The notes below the pieces were generated by a model. It was not told the DNA's origin, made no database searches, and was given only the letters and a program-made list of their open reading frames with translations. This document shows positions 27,516-36,608 of a stretch of 64,000 bases of DNA, in pieces (the first letter of the stretch is position 1; each line of letters begins with the position of its first letter). A program made the translations under genes and the position numbers. Source of the stretch: Mycolicibacterium moriokaense (GTDB lineage: Bacteria; Actinomycetota; Actinomycetes; Mycobacteriales; Mycobacteriaceae); the NCBI RefSeq assembly GCF_010726085.1, contig NZ_AP022560.1, positions 4,092,001 to 4,156,000 of the forward strand, in the 5' to 3' direction.

Positions 27516-28541
27516 CTACAGCGGGGATGCCGCGGTCTGAAAGGCCGGCATCACATGACGGGCGAAGAGCCGCATCTGTTCGAGCATCTCATCGACTGTA
27601 TTAGCGACGAACAGCGTCGCGAAGAAGCCGTCGAGGCCCGCGTCTCGGAAGGCCGCGACCTTCGCGCAGACGTCGTCGGGCGTGCCGATCAGATTGTCGG
27701 CCAGGTATTTGTCGAGGCCGACGCCCTTCATCATCGTTTCCTTCAGCGACTTGCGGAACAGGTTGAAGGTCGACCGCTCAACACGCTCCCGCGCGTCTTG
27801 GGCCGTATCCGCGATGCACACCACGGTCTGCAATCCGATGGTGACGCCGACGGGATCGCGCCCCGCCGCGCGTGCATACGCGGCCACCTTTTCGCGCCCG
27901 GCGGCGATCTCGGCGGGCCCGATCTTCGCGGGCAGCCAACCCTCACACCGTTCCCCCGCGCGCCGGAGCGCTCCCTCGGCGTTCCCGCCCGAGAAGATCG
28001 GCAGCGGCGACTGCAAGGGTTTGGGATACGACTCGACGTCGACGAACCGTCGGTACTTGCCTTCGTATGTCGAGTGCGGTTGTTCGAACAGCGTGCGCAG
28101 CGCCTCGATGCCCTCGGTCATGAGGTCGACGCGCGAGGCGTGGGCGAGATCGGGTGTCACGCTTTCGAACTCGTCACGGTATCCCCCTGCCGCGACGGCC
28201 AGCGTGACCCGCCCACCGCTGACGTGGTCGAGGGTGGCGACCTGCTTGGCCAGCAGTACCGGATCACGCATCGGCAGCACGAGGATCCCGGTGCCCAGCC
28301 GCACGACCGACGTCTTGGCCGCGATGGTGGCCAGCATCATCAGCGGCTCGAAATAGTCCGGCGGGTCCGGCCATGCGTCGCGGACAAACCGCTGCGTACT
28401 CAGATGGTCATTTCCGGACACTTCGTCGTAGCCGAGCTCTTCGGCCTCGACCGCGATCTTGATCACCTCGTCTGCCGTCGCGAACGGCACCGGGTACGCC
28501 ATCCCGGCCAGGCAGGTGGGCACGTCGACTCCGAACTTCAT
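27516..28541 (-). CDS. LLM-class (luciferase-like, probably F420-dependent) oxidoreductase
   Basis: A 341-residue TIM-barrel flavin or F420-dependent oxidoreductase. It shows MKFGVDVPTCLAG, the AEELGYDEVSGNDH strand, VRLGTGILVLPMRDPVLLAK (split here: VRLGTG near residue 80) and SGGRVTLAVAAGGYRDEF, with the central IFSGGNAEGALRRAGE typical of the class. The product ends AASPL. The ATG at 28541 was preferred; another start 12 codons upstream (28577) is open. Substrate and cofactor cannot be fixed by reading; F420 use is a guess from mycobacterial relatives. Confidence 0.85.
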   Translation of the reverse strand: MKFGVDVPTCLAGMAYPVPFATADEVIKIAVEAEELGYDEVSGNDHLSTQRFVRDAWPDPPDYFEPLMMLATIAAKTSVVRLGTGILVLPMRDPVLLAKQVATLDHVSGGRVTLAVAAGGYRDEFESVTPDLAHASRVDLMTEGIEALRTLFEQPHSTYEGKYRRFVDVESYPKPLQSPLPIFSGGNAEGALRRAGERCEGWLPAKIGPAEIAAGREKVAAYARAAGRDPVGVTIGLQTVVCIADTAQDARERVERSTFNLFRKSLKETMMKGVGLDKYLADNLIGTPDDVCAKVAAFRDAGLDGFFATLFVANTVDEMLEQMRLFARHVMPAFQTAASPL

Positions 28542-28696
28542 AGATCCACGATCGTCCGGCGAATTGTTCTGGTCCACCCCTCTGCGGCGGCTGCAATGTC
28601 GCTCTTACCAGTGATGACGTGCAACAGGCTGCGAAGGGCACGTTGCTGCGAATTTCCTGTGAATCTCGGCTGCCCTCACGTTGACTTCTGTCGGGA

Positions 28697-29212
28697 CTAC
28701 AGCGGGGACGCACCCCGCAGATGCTCGAAGATCAGCGACGTCTGCGTGCCCGCCACATCGGCGTCGGCGTTGAGGTTCTCCACGACGAACGACCGCAGAT
28801 CCTCGGTGTCGCGGGCGGCCACGTGCAGGATGAAGTCCTCCGCGCCGGCCAGGAAGTACACATCCATCACCTGCGGCTTGGTCCGAATGTGCTGGATGAA
28901 GCTGCGGATCTTGCCGCGCGCATTGGATTGCAGACTCACCGAGATCATCGCCTGCAGGTTCAGACCGATGGCCGCGGGATCGATGTCGGTGTAGAAGCCT
29001 CGGATGACGCCCAGGTCCTGAAGCCGCCGCAGCCTGGCGTGACACGTCGACGGGGCGATGCCGGCAACGTCGGCCAGCGCGCTGTTGGAGATCCGGGCGT
29101 CGCCGTGCAGGGTCAGCAGAATCCGCCGATCCACGTCGTCGAGTTCGATGGCCTGAACATCCTTCGGCGGACGCGTGGGACGCGCCGTTGGTTTTGTCAG
29201 TCGTTCGGTCAT
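28697..29212 (-). CDS. aldR: Lrp/AsnC-family regulator AldR
   Basis: A 171-residue feast/famine regulator. The N-terminal helix-turn-helix (LDDVDRRILLTLHGDARISN, then LADVAGIAPSTCHARLRRL) is followed by the RAM ligand-binding domain (GFYTDIDPAAIGL to the end). It is divergent from ald, as in M. tuberculosis and M. smegmatis, where the orthologue (Rv2779c, AldR) controls alanine dehydrogenase in response to alanine. The intergenic region holds two inverted repeats that may be its operators. The end is GASPL, followed by a 13-base stretch also found at the end of the LLM oxidoreductase gene. Confidence 0.93.
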   Translation of the reverse strand: MTERLTKPTARPTRPPKDVQAIELDDVDRRILLTLHGDARISNSALADVAGIAPSTCHARLRRLQDLGVIRGFYTDIDPAAIGLNLQAMISVSLQSNARGKIRSFIQHIRTKPQVMDVYFLAGAEDFILHVAARDTEDLRSFVVENLNADADVAGTQTSLIFEHLRGASPL

Positions 29213-29218
29213 AAATCG

Positions 29219-29268
29219 ATATTAGCGAAGTATCTACAGAGTTATTGCTAATACGTCGAAGATTCTTC
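29219..29268. promoter_or_regulatory. Candidate AldR operator region (aldR-ald intergenic)
   Basis: The 91-base aldR-ald gap is unusually AT-rich for this genome. It contains an inverted repeat TATTAGC (29220-29226) / GCTAATA (29247-29253) and a compact palindrome GAAGATTCTTC (29258-29268). AldR-type regulators bind several such AT-rich dyads upstream of ald. The assignment as operators is inferred from position and symmetry; individual contacts are not known. Confidence 0.55.
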
Positions 29269-29303
29269 ACACTTTACACAGCACTTCGACTTTAGGAGCG
29301 ATC

Positions 29304-30419
29304 ATGCGCGTCGGCATCCCGACCGAGATCAAGAACAACGAGTACCGCGTCGCCATCACGCCCGCCGGTGTTGCCGAGTTGGTCCACCGCGGCCATGAGG
29401 TACTCATCCAGGTGGGCGCAGGCGAGGGGTCTGCGATCTCCGACAACGATTTCAAGCGCGCGGGCGCGCAGATGATCAACAGCGTCGACGAGGTCTGGGA
29501 AGAGGCCGATCTGCTGCTGAAGGTCAAGGAGCCGATCGAGGCCGAATACTCGCGCCTGCGCGAGGGCCAGACCCTCTTCACTTACCTGCACCTCGCGGCA
29601 TCGAAGCCGTGCACCGATGCACTGCTCGCGTCGGGCACCACGTCGATCGCCTATGAGACCGTGCAGCTCGCCGACGGATCCCTGCCGCTGCTCGCCCCCA
29701 TGAGCGAGGTCGCGGGCCGGCTGGCCGCCCAGGTCGGCGCGTATCACCTGATGCGCAGCCACGGCGGTCGCGGCGTGCTCATGGGTGGCGTACCCGGCGT
29801 CGCCCCGGCCGAGGTCGTCGTCATCGGCGGCGGCGTGGCCGGCTACAACGCCGCCCGCATCGCCAAGGGCATGGGCGCCCACGTGTCCGTCTTCGACGTC
29901 AACATCAACACGTTGCGCAAGATCGACAACGAAAACAGCGGGGCCATCGAGACCCGCTACTCGTCGATGCTCGACCTCGAGGACGCCGTCAAGGAGGCGG
30001 ACCTGGTGATCGGCGCCGTGCTGGTGCCGGGCGCGAAGGCGCCGAAGCTGGTCACGAATTCGACTGTCGCGCATATGAAGCCCGGTGCGGTGCTCGTCGA
30101 CATCGCGATCGACCAGGGCGGTTGCTTCGAGGATTCGCGGCCCACCACCCACGACGACCCGACCTTCGCGGTGCACGACACGGTGTTCTACTGCGTCGCG
30201 AACATGCCGGGTGCGGTGCCGCGCACGTCGACCTATGCGCTGACCAACGCGACGATGCCGTACGTGCTGAAGCTCGCGGACAAGGGCTGGCAGGCCGCCT
30301 GCGAGGCCGATCCGGCGCTGGCCAAGGGCCTGTCGACGCACCAGGGTTCGCTGCTCTCCCAGCAGGTGGCGGCCGACTTGGATCTGCCCTTCACGGATCC
30401 GGCCACACTGTTGGCCTGA
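29304..30419 (+). CDS. ald: Alanine dehydrogenase
   Basis: Ald interconverts L-alanine and pyruvate plus ammonia with NAD(H), and also reduces glyoxylate; it supports alanine use and redox balance in low oxygen. The 371-residue protein starts [20 protein letters not shown], with the catalytic Lys in [12 protein letters not shown] loop [17 protein letters not shown] near residue 174 and catalytic Asp near DIAIDQGG. A clean AGGAG site precedes the ATG at 29304. Divergent aldR is its likely regulator. Confidence 0.97.
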   Translation: MRVGIPTEIKNNEYRVAITPAGVAELVHRGHEVLIQVGAGEGSAISDNDFKRAGAQMINSVDEVWEEADLLLKVKEPIEAEYSRLREGQTLFTYLHLAASKPCTDALLASGTTSIAYETVQLADGSLPLLAPMSEVAGRLAAQVGAYHLMRSHGGRGVLMGGVPGVAPAEVVVIGGGVAGYNAARIAKGMGAHVSVFDVNINTLRKIDNENSGAIETRYSSMLDLEDAVKEADLVIGAVLVPGAKAPKLVTNSTVAHMKPGAVLVDIAIDQGGCFEDSRPTTHDDPTFAVHDTVFYCVANMPGAVPRTSTYALTNATMPYVLKLADKGWQAACEADPALAKGLSTHQGSLLSQQVAADLDLPFTDPATLLA

Positions 30420-30809
30420 TCACCGGTACAACTCCCCGTCTACGTATAACCACCGGCGGGCTCGAAAGGCGAAGCGGGACCGCTCATGCAGCGTCCCGCT
30501 TCGTCTGTCTTTGAGGTAGTGCGCGCGAAACTCGACTTCTCCCGTCGCATCGCCGGGCTGCCCGTCGACGGTGTCGACGATCTCCAGTCCGGTCCATCTC
30601 AACCCGGTGTCGGGTGTCAACGTCTCGGGCCGCGTCCGGGGATGCCACGTCTGCCAGATGTAGTCGAGGTCGCCGACCGCGTACGCGCTGTAGCGCGAGC
30701 GCATCAGCTGTTCGGCCGTCTCGGCCAGACTTTCGCCGAGATGCAGTGGCAGACAACAGCGACCGAACGGTTCATCCGACCCACAGGGACACGGCTCGGT
30801 CGGACGCAT
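30420..30809 (-). CDS. YchJ family protein (SEC-C, UPF0225)
   Basis: A 129-residue protein beginning MRPTEPCPCGSDEPFGRCC, a SEC-C zinc motif (CPCGSxxxxxxCC), followed by MRSRYSAYAVGDLDYIWQTW and RAHYLKD, the YchJ/UPF0225 pattern. The core is a SnoaL-like fold. Function unknown; zinc binding is inferred. Its stop codon abuts the ald stop on the opposite strand with no gap. It is followed after 8 bases on the other side by the beta-lactamase gene on the same strand. Confidence 0.85.
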   Translation of the reverse strand: MRPTEPCPCGSDEPFGRCCLPLHLGESLAETAEQLMRSRYSAYAVGDLDYIWQTWHPRTRPETLTPDTGLRWTGLEIVDTVDGQPGDATGEVEFRAHYLKDRRSGTLHERSRFAFRARRWLYVDGELYR

Positions 30810-30817
30810 GGACGCCG

Positions 30818-31705
30818 CTAGACGAGAAGTGTGGGCAGCACCAACGCAGCCAGCTCCCCGATGAGCGGGCGCATGTTCTCCGCCTTGGGATCGTCGGCCT
30901 TGGACCGCGTCATGAACGCGAGCAGAACCCGCTCCCCGTCAGGGCCATACGCGATGCCGACGTCGTTCGTGCTGCCGTAGTCGCCGCTGCCGGTCTTGTC
31001 GGCGGTGGTCCAGCCCGGCGGAAGCCCGGCCCGCATGCTGGACGTCTGATTGGCGCGCATCCAGTCCTCGAGCAGTCGACGCTGGGGTGATGCGAGGACG
31101 TCCCCGGTCAGTAGTGCACGGAAGCCGCCACCGAGTGCCTCCGGCGTGCTGGTGTCGCGCAGATCGCCGGGGATCGCCGTGTTCAGCTCGATCTCCCAGC
31201 GGTCCAGCCGCGTACTTTCGTCTCCGATGCTGCGCGCGAACGCGGTGATCGCCTGCGGCCCGCCGATCCTGGTCAACACGAGGTTGGCGGCGGCGTTATC
31301 GCTCTGCTGCAACGCCGCCTGGCACAGTTCGGCCAGCGTCATGTCGCCGCCGGCCCGCGGTTGCGTGACAGGCGAATTCGGCAGGATCCCCGCCGGGTCG
31401 ACGAACATCGTGTCGTCGAGCGACAGCTCGCCGTGCTGGGCCATCTGCAGCACCCGCGCCGACGCGTAGGCCTTGAACGTCGAACACATCGCGAACGGAT
31501 CCTGCGCACGATGTGCCACGGTCTTGCCCGACGCCAGGTTGGCGGCGAAGACGCCGATGGCGGCGTTGTTCCGCTGCTCCAGGTCTTCGATGGAAGCGTC
31601 CACCGAGGAGGACGGATCAGCCAGTGCGATCGTGTGCGACGAGGCAGCGACTGCCGCGAGTGTCAACCCGCCGAGCAGAACGTGTCGTCGGGATAGAGGA
31701 GTCAT
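30818..31705 (-). CDS. bla: Class A beta-lactamase, Tat-exported
   Basis: A 295-residue serine beta-lactamase that hydrolyses penicillins and cephalosporins in the periplasm. The N-terminus ([18 protein letters not shown]) is a twin-arginine signal with a likely cleavage near ALA-DP. Active-site motifs are complete: CSTFK (Ser70/Lys73), QQSDNAA (SDN130), WEIELNT (Glu166) and DKTGSGDYG (KTG234). The SDN form differs from the SDG of M. tuberculosis BlaC, recalled from the literature; it is closer to the usual class A pattern. It is related to mycobacterial BlaS/BlaF. No regulator gene is adjacent. Confidence 0.93.
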   Translation of the reverse strand: MTPLSRRHVLLGGLTLAAVAASSHTIALADPSSSVDASIEDLEQRNNAAIGVFAANLASGKTVAHRAQDPFAMCSTFKAYASARVLQMAQHGELSLDDTMFVDPAGILPNSPVTQPRAGGDMTLAELCQAALQQSDNAAANLVLTRIGGPQAITAFARSIGDESTRLDRWEIELNTAIPGDLRDTSTPEALGGGFRALLTGDVLASPQRRLLEDWMRANQTSSMRAGLPPGWTTADKTGSGDYGSTNDVGIAYGPDGERVLLAFMTRSKADDPKAENMRPLIGELAALVLPTLLV

Positions 31706-31724
31706 CGACTCCCACCCTAGGCGA

Positions 31725-33077
31725 TCAGCGTGTCATGGCCCGAAGCGGCTGCGGCAACATCCTTTTCGAAGTTTGCGGGCCGAGCACAGCGCCACCGTAT
31801 TGACGGGACAACAGTTTGCGCGCGACGGCGTTGACCTCATCGAGCGTCACCGCTTCGATCTTGGCGAGGGTGTCCTCGATGCTGCGATGCGTACCGTAGT
31901 TCAGCTCGCTGCGGCCGATCCGGTTCATCCGGGATCCGGAGTCCTCGAGACCAAGCACCAGTCCCCCGCGCAGTGAGCCCTTCGCGATGCGGTACTCCGT
32001 CTCGGTGATGCCGTCGCGGGCCACGTCCTCGAGCACGTCGGCGGTCACCCGCACGACTTCAGGGAAGCGCTCCGGCAGACACGCCGCGTAGATCGACAGC
32101 GCCCCGCCGTCGGCGAAGGTGTCCATCGTCGAGTAGACCGAGTACGCCAGTCCGCGAGTCTCCCGAATCTGTTGGAACAGACGGGAACTCAGGCCACCGC
32201 CCAGCGCGGTGTTGAGCACCGAGAGCGCCCATCGATGCTCCCAGTGCCTGCCCGGCGTCCTAACCCCCAACGAAAGATGGGTCTGCTCGGCGTCCCTGCT
32301 GACCAGTTGCAACGACGGACGCCCCGTGACGCGGCCCGTGCCCTTGCGCGGCGGCACCGGCTTGCGGCCGCGAACCAGCCGCGGGCCGAAGTGCTCTCGC
32401 ACCAACGACACGACTTCGTGATGGTCGACGTTGCCCGCGACCGCGACCACCATCCGCTCCGGCGTGTAGCGACGCATGTGGAACGAGTGCAGTTGCGTCC
32501 GCGTCATCGCCGCGATCGATTTCGCGCTGCCGATCACGGGCCGCCCGACCGGATGCGAACCGAACATCGCCGCCAGGAAGACGTCGCCGAGGGTGTCCTC
32601 GGGATCGTCGTCGCGCATGGCGATCTCCTCGAGCACGACGTCGCGTTCGATCTCGACATCCTCTGGGGCACAACGCCCGCGCAACACCACGTCGGCCACC
32701 AGGTCGACGGCCAACTCGAGGTCGGTATCGAGCACATGGGCGTAGTAGCACGTGTGCTCGCGGGTGGTGAACGCGTTCAGCTCACCACCGACCGCATCGA
32801 CGGCTTGCGCGATGTCGACCGCGGTGCGCGTCGGGGTGGACTTGAACAGCAGGTGTTCCAGGAAGTGGGCCGCACCGGCAACGCTGGGTCCCTCGTCACG
32901 CGAGCCGACGTCGACCCACACCCCGACCGACGCCGAGTGCACCGACGGGATGTGCTCGGTGACCACGCGCAGGCCACCGGGCAGCACGGTGCGACGCACC
33001 TGGGAAAGATCCCGTGTAGATGACGCCGCGCTGTTCGCGCCGCGGCGTAACGCCCTAACTGGTCGCCGCTGCGGCAT
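31725..33077 (-). CDS. pepR: M16 zinc peptidase PepR (mitochondrial-processing-peptidase-like)
   Basis: A 450-residue M16-family zinc protease with the inverted motif [11 protein letters not shown] (HxxEH) near residue 75 and downstream Glu in [12 protein letters not shown]. Two M16 domains are present. Homologues lie directly downstream of pnp in mycobacteria (Rv2782c). I favour the ATG at 33077 ([12 protein letters not shown]), which overlaps the end of pnp by 23 bases; a GTG at 32999 (VRRTVLPGG) is the alternative and would give 424 residues. Longer ORF upstream is a pnp shadow. Substrate unknown. Confidence 0.9.
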   Translation of the reverse strand: MPQRRPVRALRRGANSAASSTRDLSQVRRTVLPGGLRVVTEHIPSVHSASVGVWVDVGSRDEGPSVAGAAHFLEHLLFKSTPTRTAVDIAQAVDAVGGELNAFTTREHTCYYAHVLDTDLELAVDLVADVVLRGRCAPEDVEIERDVVLEEIAMRDDDPEDTLGDVFLAAMFGSHPVGRPVIGSAKSIAAMTRTQLHSFHMRRYTPERMVVAVAGNVDHHEVVSLVREHFGPRLVRGRKPVPPRKGTGRVTGRPSLQLVSRDAEQTHLSLGVRTPGRHWEHRWALSVLNTALGGGLSSRLFQQIRETRGLAYSVYSTMDTFADGGALSIYAACLPERFPEVVRVTADVLEDVARDGITETEYRIAKGSLRGGLVLGLEDSGSRMNRIGRSELNYGTHRSIEDTLAKIEAVTLDEVNAVARKLLSRQYGGAVLGPQTSKRMLPQPLRAMTR

Positions 33078-35310
33078 CTGCCGGTGCAGTCTCCGATGGG
33101 GCGTCCGCTGCGTCGTCGTCGGCGACGAGAACCAGCGAGATCTTCCCGCGGTTGTCGATGTCTGCGATCTCCACGCGCAGCTTGTCGCCGACCTTGACGA
33201 CATCCTCCACCTTGGCGATCCGCTTGCCGCGGCCCAGCTTGGAGATGTGCACCAAGCCGTCCCGGCCGGGCAGCAACGACACGAAGGCGCCGAAATCGGT
33301 TGTCTTGACGATGGTGCCGAGGAACCGCTCGCCGACCTTGGGCAGCTGCGGGTTGGCGATCGCGTTGATCTTGTCGATCGCGGCCTGTGCCGCCTCACCG
33401 TTGGAGGCGCCGACGAACACGGTGCCGTCGTCCTCGATGGAGATCTGGGCGCCGGTCTCCTCGGTGATCGAGTTGATCATCTTGCCCTTGGGCCCGATGA
33501 CCTCACCGATCTTGTCGACCGGCACCTTGATCGTGGTGATGCGCGGCGCGTACGGGCTCATCTCGTCGGGCTTGTCGATGGCCTCGGCCATCACCTCGAG
33601 GATGGTCAGTCGCGCATCCTTGGCCTGCGCCAGCGCCGCCGCCAGCACCTGCGACGGGATGCCGTCGAGCTTGGTGTCGAGCTGCAGCGCGGTGACGAAG
33701 TCTTTGGTGCCCGCGCACTTGAAGTCCATGTCGCCGAAGGCATCTTCGGCACCGAGGATGTCGGTCAGCGTGACGAAGCGCCGTTCGGTGCCGCCACCTT
33801 CGGTTTCGACGTCGTCGGACACCAGACCCATCGCGATGCCCGCGACCGGAGACTTCAGCGGCACACCGGCGTTCAGCAGCGACAGCGTCGACGCACACAC
33901 CGAGCCCATCGACGTCGAACCGTTGGAGCCCAACGCCTCCGACACCTGGCGGATCGCGTACGGGAACTCCTCGACGCTCGGCAGCACCGGCACCAGGGCC
34001 CGCTCGGCGAGGGCGCCGTGGCCGATCTCGCGGCGCTTGGGCGAACCGACGCGGCCGGTCTCACCGGTCGAATACGGCGGGAAGTTGTAGTGGTGCATGT
34101 ACCGCTTGGTGGTCTCGGGTCCCAGCGAGTCGATCTGCTGGGCCATCTTGACCATGTCCAGCGTGGTGATACCCATGATCTGGGTCTCGCCTCGCTCGAA
34201 CAGCGCACTTCCGTGTGCCCGCGGTACCACGGCCACCTCGGCGCTCAGCGCGCGGATATCGGTGATGCCGCGGCCGTCGATGCGGAAGTGGTCGGTCAGG
34301 ATCCGCTGGCGCACAAGCTTTTTGGTCAGCGACCGGAACGCGGCGCCGATTTCCTTCTCCCGGCCTTCGAACTGCTCGGCCAGCCGCTCCAGCACCTCGA
34401 CCTTGATCTCGTCGGTGCGATCGTTGCGCTCTTCCTTGCCGGCGATGGTCAGCGCCTTGGACAGCTCCTCGGTGGCCACCGAGGACACCGCGTAGAACAC
34501 GTCGTCCTGGTACTCCGGGAACACCGGGTAGTCGGCGGTCGGCTTGGCGGCCGCGTCGGCCAGCTCCTGCTGGGCGGCGCACAGCGTGGCGATGAACGGC
34601 TTCGCGGCCTCGAGGCCCTCGGCGACGATGGTCTCGGTCGGGGCGCCCGCGCCACCGGCGATCAGCTCGACGACGTTCTCGGTCGCCTCCGCCTCGACCA
34701 TCATGATCGCGACGTCATCGGCGGTCTTGCGGCCCGCGACCACCATGTCGAACACGGCGTTCTCGAGCTGCTCGACGGTCGGGAACGCGACCCACTGGCC
34801 GTCGATCAGCGCGACACGCACACCGCCGACCGGACCGGAGAACGGCAGACCCGAGATCTGGGTCGACGCCGATGCGCCGTTGATGGCCAGCACGTCGTAG
34901 AGGTCCTTGGGGTCAAGGCTCAGCACGGTGACGACGACCTGGACCTCGTTGCGCAGACCCGACACGAACGTCGGCCGCAGCGGCCGGTCGATCAGGCGGC
35001 AGGTCAGGATCGCGTCCGTGGACGGGCGGCCCTCGCGGCGGAAGAACGAGCCGGGGATACGCCCGGCGGCGTACATCCGCTCCTCGACGTCGATCGTCAA
35101 CGGGAAGAAGTCGAAGTGGTCCTTCGGGGTCTTGCTGGCCGTGGTGGCCGACAAGAGCATGGTGTCGTCGTCGAGATAGGCGACGACGGCGCCGGCGGCC
35201 TGCTTGGCCAGCCGACCGGTCTCGAAGCGGATGGTGCGGGTGCCGTAGCTCCCGTTGTCGATGACGGCTGTGGATTCGTATACGCCGTCTTCAAGTTCAA
35301 CTACAGACAT
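33055..35310 (-). CDS. pnp: Polyribonucleotide nucleotidyltransferase (PNPase/GpsI)
   Basis: PNPase degrades RNA 3' to 5' using phosphate and, in the reverse direction, adds tails; mycobacterial GpsI also has ppGpp-synthesis reports. The 751-residue protein has two RNase PH domains (the second with [11 protein letters not shown] and [16 protein letters not shown]), KH domain ([20 protein letters not shown]) and S1 domain ([20 protein letters not shown]) before an acidic Ala-rich tail. I chose the ATG at 35310 ([13 protein letters not shown]); the ORF is open to 35373. A 305-base leader region precedes it. It overlaps pepR downstream. Confidence 0.97.
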   Translation of the reverse strand: MSVVELEDGVYESTAVIDNGSYGTRTIRFETGRLAKQAAGAVVAYLDDDTMLLSATTASKTPKDHFDFFPLTIDVEERMYAAGRIPGSFFRREGRPSTDAILTCRLIDRPLRPTFVSGLRNEVQVVVTVLSLDPKDLYDVLAINGASASTQISGLPFSGPVGGVRVALIDGQWVAFPTVEQLENAVFDMVVAGRKTADDVAIMMVEAEATENVVELIAGGAGAPTETIVAEGLEAAKPFIATLCAAQQELADAAAKPTADYPVFPEYQDDVFYAVSSVATEELSKALTIAGKEERNDRTDEIKVEVLERLAEQFEGREKEIGAAFRSLTKKLVRQRILTDHFRIDGRGITDIRALSAEVAVVPRAHGSALFERGETQIMGITTLDMVKMAQQIDSLGPETTKRYMHHYNFPPYSTGETGRVGSPKRREIGHGALAERALVPVLPSVEEFPYAIRQVSEALGSNGSTSMGSVCASTLSLLNAGVPLKSPVAGIAMGLVSDDVETEGGGTERRFVTLTDILGAEDAFGDMDFKCAGTKDFVTALQLDTKLDGIPSQVLAAALAQAKDARLTILEVMAEAIDKPDEMSPYAPRITTIKVPVDKIGEVIGPKGKMINSITEETGAQISIEDDGTVFVGASNGEAAQAAIDKINAIANPQLPKVGERFLGTIVKTTDFGAFVSLLPGRDGLVHISKLGRGKRIAKVEDVVKVGDKLRVEIADIDNRGKISLVLVADDDAADAPSETAPADAAAATS

Positions 35311-35615
35311 AGGTGTCCGTATGGCCTCTCTGGATTCACAGTTTTCACTGTTCTGCTGTTTTCGCGTCGTCACAGCGTGTGAACCACCGGCCTCGATTTG
35401 GCCACGGCCATCGATCGAAGCTGTCGGGTGTCCTACCCGGCAGCCACTACCGAAGACCGCGCGATCAGGCGGGTCCCGTCGTGAGACACGGGAACGGCGC
35501 TCGCGGAACTGCGATCACCGCACCCAAACGTTCGAGCCGAAACCGGCAGTCGAACTCATCCATCCTACATTGCAGCAGGTACGGCACCGAAATCCGCAGG
35601 GGCCTGCCGCGTCGC
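35311..35615. other. 305-base gene-free interval: pnp leader and lppU 3' flank
   Basis: No coding sequence was recognised here. The interval must contain the pnp promoter and 5' leader. The clearest structure is a hairpin at 35420-35444 (GCTGTCGGGT and ACCCGGCAGC, one G-T pair, 5-base loop). It may be a leader hairpin like that processed by RNase III upstream of E. coli pnp, or a terminator for the lppU/rpsO side; there is no T-run. Repeat content is otherwise low. Confidence 0.6.
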
Positions 35616-36119
35616 TCAGGCGACGTCCTCCACGCACACCGTGAAGTTGCGCTCGTCGTAGGGATAGCCGACGCCCGTCGCGCACTGATCGACGTTGGCG
35701 ACATCATCCAGGATCTCGGTGACCCGCTGGCGGTTGGGCACCGAGGCATCGTCACAGTTCGCCCGTACCGGGTCCTTGTCGTTGGTCGGGTCGATGCTCA
35801 TGCAGTCGCCGACCACCCAGTCGATGTCCATGCAAATCGTCGTGCTGGCATCGGAGAAGGCGCCGCGCATCGAGTAGTAGGAGTCGACGTCGGCCGGGCA
35901 GAGGTCGCTGTTCTCGACGGTGGCGGCCACCTTGAAGTTGGATTCCGGGCTGCCGCAGTCGACCTTGGTCACCTCGGGCCGTTCGGCTGTGCCGCCCGTC
36001 TTCAGGCAGTCGCCCACCGCGAGGTCTGCGGCGGAGCCGGACGAACAGCCGGTCAGAGCCCCCATCGAAGCCAGCAAGGCCACGATCGCCGCTGGGGCGA
36101 TCGCGGAGAGGTTCCGCAC
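35616..36119 (-). CDS. lppU: Probable lipoprotein LppU-like
   Basis: A 167-residue secreted lipoprotein. The signal peptide ends with the lipobox LTGC (MGALTGCSSGS), Cys25 being the lipid-modified residue. The mature part has eight cysteines in patterns such as VGDCLKTGG, VDCGSPES, LCPAD, TICMD, GDCMS, ANCDD, DQCATG and VCVED, suggesting disulfides. Position between rpsO and pnp matches M. tuberculosis Rv2784c (LppU). Function is unknown. Start is GTG at 36119. Confidence 0.85.
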   Translation of the reverse strand: MRNLSAIAPAAIVALLASMGALTGCSSGSAADLAVGDCLKTGGTAERPEVTKVDCGSPESNFKVAATVENSDLCPADVDSYYSMRGAFSDASTTICMDIDWVVGDCMSIDPTNDKDPVRANCDDASVPNRQRVTEILDDVANVDQCATGVGYPYDERNFTVCVEDVA

Positions 36120-36129
36120 GTGCGTCGGG

Positions 36130-36399
36130 TCAGCGACGCAGGCCGAGGCGGTCGATCAAGGAGCGGTAGCGCTCCACGTCGACCTGGGCGACGTACTTGA
36201 GCAGGCGGCGACGACGGCCGACCAGCAGCAGCAGCCCGCGCCGCGAGTGGTGGTCGTGCTTGTGCTGCTTGAGATGCTCGGTGAGGTCGGCGATGCGCTT
36301 GGTCAGCAGGGCGACCTGGGCCTCCGGCGAGCCGGTATCGGTGTCATGTAGGCCGTACTCGCCGAGAATGGTCTTCTTCTGTTCGGCAGTGAGCGCCAC
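36130..36399 (-). CDS. rpsO: 30S ribosomal protein S15
   Basis: An 89-residue S15 protein of the usual length, beginning [16 protein letters not shown] and containing [34 protein letters not shown], and the rRNA-contact block RRRLLKYV. It binds the 16S rRNA central domain early in 30S assembly. The start is GTG at 36399. Ten bases separate it from lppU, and it is near pnp as in most bacteria. Confidence 0.98.
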   Translation of the reverse strand: MALTAEQKKTILGEYGLHDTDTGSPEAQVALLTKRIADLTEHLKQHKHDHHSRRGLLLLVGRRRRLLKYVAQVDVERYRSLIDRLGLRR

Positions 36400-36558
36400 G
36401 AATTACTCCATCTATCGGTCCGCGAACAAGGGGGTTGTGTCCCCGTAAGAAGCGCGGCCACCGCGAACTGCAGCACACGCTCGGTCGGCGGCGAGTCTAG
36501 CAGCGCCCCGCGGCGAGCCGCGAATTCAGCAGACGCTGAGCTGCGATATCCGCCGAGT

Positions 36559-36606
36559 GCACGCTTGTTACGACCCTGTCCTGGCGTTTTGCGTCAACAA
36601 GCGTGC
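36559..36606. repeat. Intergenic inverted repeat E (11-bp arms) downstream of ribF
   Basis: GCACGCTTGTT (36559-36569) is the exact reverse complement of 36596-36606. The 13-base stretch GCCGAGTGCACGC (36552-36564) and the right arm are shared with element F at 59.8 kb, so this is a second repeat family. It sits directly past the ribF stop, between ribF and rpsO. The hairpin can form on either strand; no T-tract follows. Confidence 0.82.
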
Positions 36607-36608
36607 CC

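Noticed and set aside
32752..35382. Very long plus-strand ORF (876 codons) over pepR and pnp
   Set aside because: Antisense shadow caused by GC-rich codon bias; no motifs.
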